Source: Actinoallomurus spadix
GTDB lineage: Bacteria; Actinomycetota; Actinomycetes; Streptosporangiales; Streptosporangiaceae
Direction of reading: 5' to 3'
Length of the DNA stretch: 64,000 nucleotides
NCBI RefSeq assembly: GCF_024055725.1
Contig: NZ_JAMXMX010000019.1
Coordinates: 1-64,000, forward strand
The notes under the pieces are model-generated. The model was not told the origin of the DNA. It searched no databases and worked only from the letters and a program-made list of their open reading frames with translations. How positions within the stretch are numbered: the stretch's first letter is position 1; every line of letters starts with the position of its first letter. Below, one piece after another: positions 42,095-48,678 of the stretch. Made by a program: the position numbers and the translations under genes.

Positions 42095-44628
42095 CAGCCC
42101 ACTTTCAGGTGGCGGACCGGAGGGTCGCGCAGCTCGATTGTGTCGTCTTCGGCGAAGCAGCGCACCCAGAACGGCCGGGGCAGGCGCGGCAGCGCGACCT
42201 CCAGGCGCGCGGGCACCTCCACGTCGTCCCACGTCATCACGGTCCGGCCGTCGCCGGGCCGCTGCGGCATGGGACCCGGGCGGGTGACGAGGACGAGCCG
42301 CCGCAGGCGTACGGGCACGGCGGCGGACAGGGTGACGGTGAGCGGGCCGCGCAGGCGGGGCCGCCGCACCTCGTAGCCGACGGTGGTGCGGCCCGGCACG
42401 ACGGTGGTCACGGGGGAGCCGGTGACCCGCCGTCCCTGCGCCGTCCCCGCCGCGGCGACCTCGATCTTGACCGTCTCGTCCGGGGGAGCCGGGAGACGGA
42501 CGCCGCCGTGAGCGTCGTAGCCCGCCCGGCCGACCGGCAGGCGGCGCTCGGCACCGGTGGCCGGCCGCCAGGCCACCTCGACCTCGGTGACGTCCGGCGG
42601 CCAGTCGAAGCCCAGGACGATCACCTCGCCGCGCCGCTCGGCGATCAGCTCGCGCGGCGGCGTCAGGCTCACGTGCTCGCGGTGGGCGCCGATCGTGGCG
42701 AGGTCCCCGGCGACGGACACGGCCAGCAGCACCCCGGGACCGGTCCGCACCGTGAGGCCGCCCGGGGCGGGCGCCGCGCGCAGGAGCCGGCCGATGCGCC
42801 GGACGTCCTCCAGCGGCAGCGTCGTGCCCGGCGGCCAGGGCGGCGGCGCGTCCATCGCGACGAGCTCCACCTCGCCCTCGGCGGGCGGGTCGAAGGTGAC
42901 GACGAGCCGCCCGGCGGGGTCGGGCTCGACGCCGAGCCCGGTCACGGGAGCGGGGCGGGCGGCGGGCGTCGCCGCGGCGTGCACGCCGGCCGTGACGGTC
43001 TCCCGGCCGTCGGCGCCGAGGTACGCGGCGGCGATGCGGTCGTGGTTCGTCGTCCCGTTGCGGCCGGTCTCGTCGCGGAAGCCGGTGCGCGCAGCCGGGA
43101 CGGGCGTGCCGTCCCGGGTCACGACGACGCGGACCGCCTCGGGCGGGCAGGACCAGCGGCCCGCGACCACGCGGTCCGCGGCGGTCACGACGACGTCCGC
43201 CGGCTCCGGCCGCACGAGGACCGGCCCGGCGACCGCCGGCGCCGACGCCGCCGAGCCGCGTACGGCGAACACCGCGTAGTAGACGGGGGCGTTCAGCGGG
43301 GGCGCGCCGTCACGGGCGTGGGCGGCCTCGGCCGCGAGCCGCTCCCCGTCACCGGGATGCCGAGGAACCCGCCCCAGGCAGCGCAGCACGACGTACCCGA
43401 TCTCACCGACCCGGGACGGCGACGGCGACCAGGACAACGCGACCGCGGCGCCGTCGACGGCCGCCTCGAGCCGCCCGGGTGCCTGCGGCGGCAGCCCGGC
43501 CTGCAACTCGGCCGCGCCCGGCAGGTCGCCGACCAGCCGGAGCGCGTCGGCAAGCCGCAGCCATGCCCCGTCAGGGTCGGTCAGCAGGAGGGACGCCGCC
43601 TCCTGGCGCAGCGCCGTCGCCGCCGCCACCCGGCGCCGCGCCTCGTCCGCGAGGACCCGCGCGTCACCGGCCGGCTCGCCCGCCTGGCCCGCCACCTCGG
43701 CCAGCTCGGCGGCCGCCTGCACCTCGCCGGCGTCGATGAGGTCGCGCAGCCGCGCGGTCAGGCCGCCCTCCGGGGCGGTCTCCCGGCGGATCGCGAAGAC
43801 CAGGCGGCGCGCGTCGTCGCGGTCCACGCCGAGGTCGTCGACGGCGTACCGCAGCAGCGCGCCCTCCGAGGCCCGCTGCTGGTGCCGCTCGCGCAGCCGC
43901 GCCACCACGTCGTAGCGGACGAGCTCCGCCAGCCGGGTGCCGACCTGCCGCACCGCGACCAGGACCGTGTCGGCGTTCGTGCGGTTGCCGTCGTGCGGCC
44001 GCCGGCTCCACTGCTCGCCGACCCGCTGCGCCGCGGGCCGCAGGTCGGGGATCTCGCCGAGGACATGACCGGCGTGCGGCTCGCCGGTCAGGAACTCGCG
44101 CAGGTGCCGCGCGCCGAGGGCGTCCAGCGCGTCGCGGGCCCGGGCGTACCCGGCGTAGGGCGGCGCGGCCGGCAGCGGGTCCGGGTCCCGGACCTCGATG
44201 CCGGTGGCGCGGGCGACGTCCGCGGCCTCACCACCGATCTCCCGCAGGTCGGCGGGCGACAGCATGCGCAGGTCCCCGGCGGCGTCGAGCAGCCGGTCCC
44301 GCAGTTCGGCGCGGCGGCGCGCGGCACGGTCGCCCGCCGCGGCGATCTCGGCGCGCAGCGGCGCCGGGTCGCCCGCCGCCGCCCGCTCGAACAGCGGCGC
44401 GAGCCTCAGGTGCTCGCCCTCCAGTCGGTCGATCAGCCGCCGGAACCGCAGCCGGCCCCGCGCCTTGCGCCAGCAGGTGCGCACCTGCTTGACGTGCTCG
44501 GCCAGCTCGCGGGGGACGAGGGGGTCCGGCAGGGCGTAGCGCAGGCGCAGGTCGTCGGGCGGCTGGTCCCCGGCCGCCCTGGCGGGCTCCAGCACCTCCC
44601 GGACATAGCGCCGTTCGTCAAAGACCAC
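42094..44628 (-). CDS. Large helical and fibronectin type III-like protein of the GTPase operon
   Basis: An 844-residue protein with no signal peptide or membrane helix. Residues 1-370 are predicted helical and rich in Arg/Asp/Glu/Ala. From about 385 beta-sandwich units of FN3 type follow: VALSWSPSPSRVGEIGYVVLRC, PVYYAVFAVRGSAAS, a WSCPPEAVRVVVTRDG unit and FDWPPDVTEVEVAWRPATG. The last 200 residues are more beta-rich. FN3 domains outside secreted proteins are unusual in bacteria and here likely act as a scaffold or client-recognition part. The GTG start overlaps the Hsp70 stop by one base (TAGTG). Confidence 0.65.
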   Translation of the reverse strand: MVFDERRYVREVLEPARAAGDQPPDDLRLRYALPDPLVPRELAEHVKQVRTCWRKARGRLRFRRLIDRLEGEHLRLAPLFERAAAGDPAPLRAEIAAAGDRAARRRAELRDRLLDAAGDLRMLSPADLREIGGEAADVARATGIEVRDPDPLPAAPPYAGYARARDALDALGARHLREFLTGEPHAGHVLGEIPDLRPAAQRVGEQWSRRPHDGNRTNADTVLVAVRQVGTRLAELVRYDVVARLRERHQQRASEGALLRYAVDDLGVDRDDARRLVFAIRRETAPEGGLTARLRDLIDAGEVQAAAELAEVAGQAGEPAGDARVLADEARRRVAAATALRQEAASLLLTDPDGAWLRLADALRLVGDLPGAAELQAGLPPQAPGRLEAAVDGAAVALSWSPSPSRVGEIGYVVLRCLGRVPRHPGDGERLAAEAAHARDGAPPLNAPVYYAVFAVRGSAASAPAVAGPVLVRPEPADVVVTAADRVVAGRWSCPPEAVRVVVTRDGTPVPAARTGFRDETGRNGTTNHDRIAAAYLGADGRETVTAGVHAAATPAARPAPVTGLGVEPDPAGRLVVTFDPPAEGEVELVAMDAPPPWPPGTTLPLEDVRRIGRLLRAAPAPGGLTVRTGPGVLLAVSVAGDLATIGAHREHVSLTPPRELIAERRGEVIVLGFDWPPDVTEVEVAWRPATGAERRLPVGRAGYDAHGGVRLPAPPDETVKIEVAAAGTAQGRRVTGSPVTTVVPGRTTVGYEVRRPRLRGPLTVTLSAAVPVRLRRLVLVTRPGPMPQRPGDGRTVMTWDDVEVPARLEVALPRLPRPFWVRCFAEDDTIELRDPPVRHLKVG

Positions 44629-46247
44629 TAGTCGACGCGTATGTGGGCCAGGTCGGTGCGCGACTGGTGCACCTCTTCCTCGGACATCCCGCCGACGCGC
44701 ACCTCGAGCTTCAGCTCCTCGGCGGTCTCCTTCTCCACGGCCGTGACGTGCAGCAGCCCGGAGGTGTCGAGGGCGAAGGTGACCTCGATGGGCCAGCCCG
44801 CGGGTTTGCCGGGCGGGATCTTCAGCTCGCCGTCGGCGATGGGCGTGTTGTGGGCGACCTCGGTCGACTCCGCGCTGCCCGCCTGCTCGACCACGATGAT
44901 CTTCACGATCGTCTGGTCCTCATCGACGGTGCCGAACTCGCGGGTCTTGCCGCGGGGGAGCGCGTCGTTGGCGTGCACGAGGTGGACGACGTGCTCCTGC
45001 TCGGTGTCCGGGTCCAGCGCGATGACCCCGAAGGCGCGGGAGGCCACGGTCGTGATCTGCCGGGCGGCCATCCGCTCCTGGTCGCTCTCGGACAGGCCGG
45101 CCCGGGTCGCCAGGTCCAGGGCCTTGTCCGTCTCGCCCTTGGCCAGGAGCTGCCGGTAGGTCTCCTCGAAGGCGTACAGCGCGGCGCCCTTGGCGACCGC
45201 CAGGTCCGGGTCCTGCAGCCGGGGGCTCAGGGCCAGCTCGCCGGCCAGCCGCCGCTGCACGGCGGGCATCTTCGTGGAGCCGCCGACGAGCACGAGGTCG
45301 TCGTAGTCGGCCACGCCCTTCCCGGCCGCGGTGGCGAGCGTCCGGCCGGTGATCTCGATGGTGCGGTCGAGCAGGTCCTTGGTGATCTCCTCGAACGTGT
45401 CCCTGGTCAGCTCGACCGTCGCCACCCGGCCCTCGTGCATGACGCGGACGACATGCCGGGTGCGCAGCGACAGGGCCTTCTTGGCCTCCTCCGCGTCGTG
45501 CCGCAGCTGCTGCTCGGTGTGCTTGTCGTCGAGGGGATCACCGACGTCGGGGTGCTCCTCGGCGAACCGCTCGGCGAGGTACTCGACGACCCGGGCGTCC
45601 CAGTCGGCGCCGCCGAGCTCGTGGTCGCCGTCGGTGCAGACGACGGAGATGTCGCCGCCGCGCAGGGTGATGACCGTGGTGTCGAAGGTACCGCCGCCGA
45701 GGTCGTACACGAGGATCGTGCGGTCGGCGGACTCGTCGCCGTCGTCCCCGCCGCCGTCCGCCGTCGCGGGGTTGAGCACGCCGTACGTGATGGCGGCGGC
45801 GATCGGCTCGGAAATGATGTCGATGACGTTCAGCCCGGCGATGTGGCCCGCCTTGCGGGTGGCGTCCCGCTCGGCGGCCCCGAAGTAGGCCGGCACCGTG
45901 ATCACGACGTCGCGGACCTCCTCGCCCGTCGTCGCCGTGGCGTCGGCCACCAGCTTGCGCAGGACGAACGCGGAGATCTCCTCGGGGGAGTAGTCCCGCT
46001 CGTGCAGCTCACGCGGCACCTCGTGGCCCATGTCCCGCTTGATCAGGCTGACCACCAGGTCGGGGAACAGTACCGCGGTGTCCTTCGCCGGCGCGCCGAC
46101 GACGACGTTGTCGGCGGACTCGAAGTAGACGACCGACGGCGTCGTGTCGGTGCCCTCCATGTTGCGCAGCACGGCCGGCCGGCCGACGTCGTCGACGCGC
46201 GCGATGCACGAGTGCGTCGTGCCCAGGTCGATACCGTAGACAGCCAT
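44628..46247 (-). CDS. Hsp70-family chaperone lacking the C-terminal lid
   Basis: A 539-residue DnaK-like ATPase. The nucleotide-binding domain has GIDLGTTHSC at residue 5, DLGGGTFDTTV near 190 and LVGGSTKMPAVQ near 315. The substrate-binding beta domain (TTVASRAFGVIA, VHANDALPRGKTREF, ELKIPPGKPAGWPIEVTFALDTSGLL) is present, but the protein stops about 70-100 residues short of a full DnaK and lacks most of the helical lid. No J-protein is in the operon. The upstream GrpE-like gene ends one base before this start. This is an operon-dedicated Hsp70, not the housekeeping DnaK. Confidence 0.88.
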   Translation of the reverse strand: MAVYGIDLGTTHSCIARVDDVGRPAVLRNMEGTDTTPSVVYFESADNVVVGAPAKDTAVLFPDLVVSLIKRDMGHEVPRELHERDYSPEEISAFVLRKLVADATATTGEEVRDVVITVPAYFGAAERDATRKAGHIAGLNVIDIISEPIAAAITYGVLNPATADGGGDDGDESADRTILVYDLGGGTFDTTVITLRGGDISVVCTDGDHELGGADWDARVVEYLAERFAEEHPDVGDPLDDKHTEQQLRHDAEEAKKALSLRTRHVVRVMHEGRVATVELTRDTFEEITKDLLDRTIEITGRTLATAAGKGVADYDDLVLVGGSTKMPAVQRRLAGELALSPRLQDPDLAVAKGAALYAFEETYRQLLAKGETDKALDLATRAGLSESDQERMAARQITTVASRAFGVIALDPDTEQEHVVHLVHANDALPRGKTREFGTVDEDQTIVKIIVVEQAGSAESTEVAHNTPIADGELKIPPGKPAGWPIEVTFALDTSGLLHVTAVEKETAEELKLEVRVGGMSEEEVHQSRTDLAHIRVD

Positions 46248-46248
46248 C

Positions 46249-46974
46249 TCATTCTCCTCCGACGGGTTCGGCCGCCACCCGGGCGATGATCACCTCGGCG
46301 CGTCGTACGATCCGGTCACCACGGACGAAGCCGGCCCGCTGTACCCGGGCCACCGTGCCGTCGAGGTCCGCGTCCGCCACGTCCTCGGTGCCCGAGGGGC
46401 GGTGCCGCGCCGGGTCGAACGGCTCACCGGTCTCGACGGGCATCCGCTCGACGCCGGTGCGGGCGAGGATCTCGGCCAGCTCGTCGGCGATCGCCGCGAG
46501 CAGCACCGGTGTGTGGGCGGGGTCGGCCGTCTCCCGCTCGGCCTCCCGCCGCACCAGGTCGTAGAGGCGGTACAACGCCGCGCGCACCGGCTCGAACGTG
46601 GCCTGCAGCTCGCCGTGGCGCAGCCGCTGGTTGTCCTCGTGCAGCCGGTCGATGACGCGCTCCCGGTGCGCCGCCCGCTCGTGCTCCCTGCCGACGGCCT
46701 CGGTGAGGCCGGTCAGCAGCGACCGGATCTCCTCGAGTGACACCGTGCCGCGCCGTCCGGGCCCGTCCGCAGCCGGCTCGCCGGCCGAGGACGCCCGCGT
46801 CGCCGGCGCGCGCCCGGTGCGCCGGGAGCGGGGCGCGCGGGAGGGCCGGGGGGCGGAGGACGGTGCGCCGGCCTCCGCGGCGGGAGGCTCATGCGGCAGC
46901 CCGGCGGCCCGGCCGGGATCGCCGGGCGGCGGGGAGCCGCTCCCGCCGCTGGGGGGCTCGGGGTCAACGGGCAT
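46249..46974 (-). CDS. GrpE-like nucleotide exchange factor
   Basis: A 241-residue protein. Residues 1-77 are a Pro/Ala/Arg-rich disordered segment; 80-120 form a coiled coil; a four-helix region follows, ending in the GrpE beta domain with PFDPARHRPSG and GTVARVQRAGFVRGDRIVRRAEVIIARV, which match GrpE's conserved GYxxxDRVLRPAxVxV. GrpE helps Hsp70 release ADP. It is the first gene of the six-gene operon and probably works with the lid-less Hsp70 downstream. ATG at 46974 is 9 bp after a -10 hexamer, so the mRNA is nearly leaderless. Confidence 0.82.
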   Translation of the reverse strand: MPVDPEPPSGGSGSPPPGDPGRAAGLPHEPPAAEAGAPSSAPRPSRAPRSRRTGRAPATRASSAGEPAADGPGRRGTVSLEEIRSLLTGLTEAVGREHERAAHRERVIDRLHEDNQRLRHGELQATFEPVRAALYRLYDLVRREAERETADPAHTPVLLAAIADELAEILARTGVERMPVETGEPFDPARHRPSGTEDVADADLDGTVARVQRAGFVRGDRIVRRAEVIIARVAAEPVGGE

Positions 46975-46983
46975 GGTCTCGCA

Positions 46984-47012
46984 CCATAACTCTGAGTGAG
47001 CAGGGACGTCAG
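46984..47012 (-). promoter_or_regulatory. Promoter of the chaperone-GTPase operon
   Basis: A -35 CTGACG (47012-47007) and a -10 TTATGG (46989-46984) lie exactly 17 bp apart on the minus strand. The -10 ends 9 bp before the GrpE start, so the whole operon could be read from here. No ribosome binding site or CIRCE/HAIR heat-shock repeat is visible. Confidence 0.55.
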
Positions 47013-47246
47013 CCCATTGTCCCCATCACCGGAAGCGGGCACCACCCTTCTGGGCAGTTCGATGTCGCCGCCCGTCACTTTTCCGCGCTCACCGGCCCGG
47101 CATTCCCCCTCGGACCTGGCGTTAGCCACAGAGAGTGATATCGCGGCCGATAGGCGAACTATCGCTTCAAATTGGGCGTGTTCCACGCGACGCGCTCGGG
47201 AAGCCGCCGTCCCTGGCCCGGAGCACGCGGGGCGCTCCGCACCGCA

Positions 47247-47846
47247 CTAGTGGATGACCGCGCCGGCCTGGCGCTGGCGCTCGGCCATCACCGACAGGAC
47301 GTGCTCGACGAGGGCGATCAGGACCTGCTTGCCGGACTCGCGCCGGCGTACGTCGCACAGGATGATCGGGACCCTGGGGTCCAGGTCGAGCGCGGCGCGG
47401 ATCTCCTCGGTGTCGTACTGGATCGCGCCGTCGAAGCAGTTGACGCCCACGATGAACGGCAGCCGCCGCCGCTCGAAGTAGTCGATGGAGGGAAAGGAGT
47501 CGGCGAGGACGACGGCGCCGAGGGCGCCGAGGGCCAGCTCGTCCCACATGAACCAGAACCGGTCCTGGCCGGGTGTGCCGAACAGGTACAGGACGAGACC
47601 GTCGCGGATGGTGATGCGGCCGAAGTCCATCGCCACGGTCGTCGTGGTCTTGCGCTCCACGCCGGAGGTGTCGTCGATGCCGACGCTGCGGTCCGTCAGC
47701 TGTTCCTCGGTCCGCAGCGGCTTGATCTCGCTGACGGCGCCCACCAGGGTCGTCTTTCCCACGCCGAATCCGCCCGCGACGAGGATCTTCACGGCGAGCG
47801 GCATGGCGGCAGCGCCCCGTGAGGGGTCAGAGCGCCTGGAGTCCAT
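47247..47846 (-). CDS. cvnD: Conservon GTPase (CvnD)
   Basis: A 199-residue small GTPase of the bacterial conservon type. G1 is GGFGVGKTT (25-33), G3 is FGTPGQDR and the G4 region is NCFDGA. CvnD proteins signal downstream of CvnA-C in control of development and secondary metabolism in Streptomyces. The ATG at 47846 overlaps the DUF742 gene by 20 nt, which is usual for this family; ATG at 47804 is an alternative. It is the last conservon gene. Confidence 0.92.
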   Translation of the reverse strand: MDSRRSDPSRGAAAMPLAVKILVAGGFGVGKTTLVGAVSEIKPLRTEEQLTDRSVGIDDTSGVERKTTTTVAMDFGRITIRDGLVLYLFGTPGQDRFWFMWDELALGALGAVVLADSFPSIDYFERRRLPFIVGVNCFDGAIQYDTEEIRAALDLDPRVPIILCDVRRRESGKQVLIALVEHVLSVMAERQRQAGAVIH

Positions 47847-48189
47847 TGAGCACTTCCTTCAAAACCCGTTCGTTGGGAAGACGGTTCTCTGTTTCAGGAC
47901 GGCGTACGACGATCAGCCCGAGGTCGAGCAGATCCCCCAGCAGGACCCGGACGACGCCCAGGGGGAGTTTCAGCTTCGCCGAGATCTCCGCCACCGAGAG
48001 CGGGCGCACGCACAGGTCAAGGATGGCGACGTGCTCCGGGCCGGCGTTCGGCGGAGCGAACGTCGACGTCGCCGCCGTCGCGATGATCGCGATCAGGTCG
48101 AAGCCCTCTCGCGAGGCCCTGGTCCGGCCTCGCGTGAGCGCGTACGGCCGGACCACCGGCCCGGCCTCGTCGTCGAGCCATTCGCTCAT
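47827..48189 (-). CDS. cvnC: Conservon DUF742 protein (CvnC)
   Basis: A 120-residue DUF742 protein with the typical VVRPYALTRGRT at the N-terminus and a winged-helix-like C-terminal half: RPLSVAEISAKLKLPLGVVRVLLGDLLDLGLIVV. It is thought to connect the roadblock protein and GTPase. It starts 84 bp after cvnB and overlaps cvnD. Confidence 0.92.
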   Translation of the reverse strand: MSEWLDDEAGPVVRPYALTRGRTRASREGFDLIAIIATAATSTFAPPNAGPEHVAILDLCVRPLSVAEISAKLKLPLGVVRVLLGDLLDLGLIVVRRPETENRLPNERVLKEVLNGLQAL

Positions 48190-48273
48190 TCAGCCGTCCC
48201 GCCTCGTGGGCCGTCGTGGAGAGGGCGACATCGCCGGGTGCCCGTTGTGTTGTCCTCGCACGATCATCCGGCC

Positions 48274-48678
48274 TCACGATTCCACGGCTGAGCGAGGCAG
48301 GGTCGACATGTGCTGGCCGACGCGCTTGACCAGCATCGCCATCTCGTAGGCGATCATACCGACGTCCGCGTCCGATCCCGCCAGCACCGCGAGGCAGGCG
48401 CCCGAGCCCGCCGCCGTGACGAACAGGAACGCGTGGTCCATCTCGACGATCGTCTGGCGTACGCCGCCTCCGCCGAACTGGCGTCCGGCGCTGCGCGCGA
48501 GGCTCTGGAAGCTCGCCGCGACCGCCGACAGGTGCTCGGCGTCCTCCCGGGTCAGGCCGGCGGACGAGCCGACCAGCAGGCCGTCACTGGAGAGCACCAC
48601 CGCCTGCCGCACCTGGGCGACACGGGTGACGAGGCTGTCCAGCAGCCAGTTGAGTTCCCCCGCAGAACCCGCTGACAT
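48274..48678 (-). CDS. cvnB: Conservon roadblock/LC7 protein (CvnB)
   Basis: A 134-residue roadblock/LC7 domain protein. LNWLLDSLVTRVAQVRQAVVLSSDGLLVGSS and the C-terminal VGMIAYEMAMLVKRVGQHM are the conserved blocks. Roadblock proteins act as GTPase regulators, matching its location upstream of cvnD. ATG at 48678 overlaps the cvnA stop by one base (TGATG), which fixes the start. Confidence 0.92.
   Translation of the reverse strand: MSAGSAGELNWLLDSLVTRVAQVRQAVVLSSDGLLVGSSAGLTREDAEHLSAVAASFQSLARSAGRQFGGGGVRQTIVEMDHAFLFVTAAGSGACLAVLAGSDADVGMIAYEMAMLVKRVGQHMSTLPRSAVES

Noticed and set aside
42109-44631. Open frame of 840 codons opposite the FN3-rich gene
   Set aside because: The predicted protein is Arg/Gly/Asp/His-rich with no motif, while the minus strand frame is coupled to both neighbours by 1-nt overlaps.
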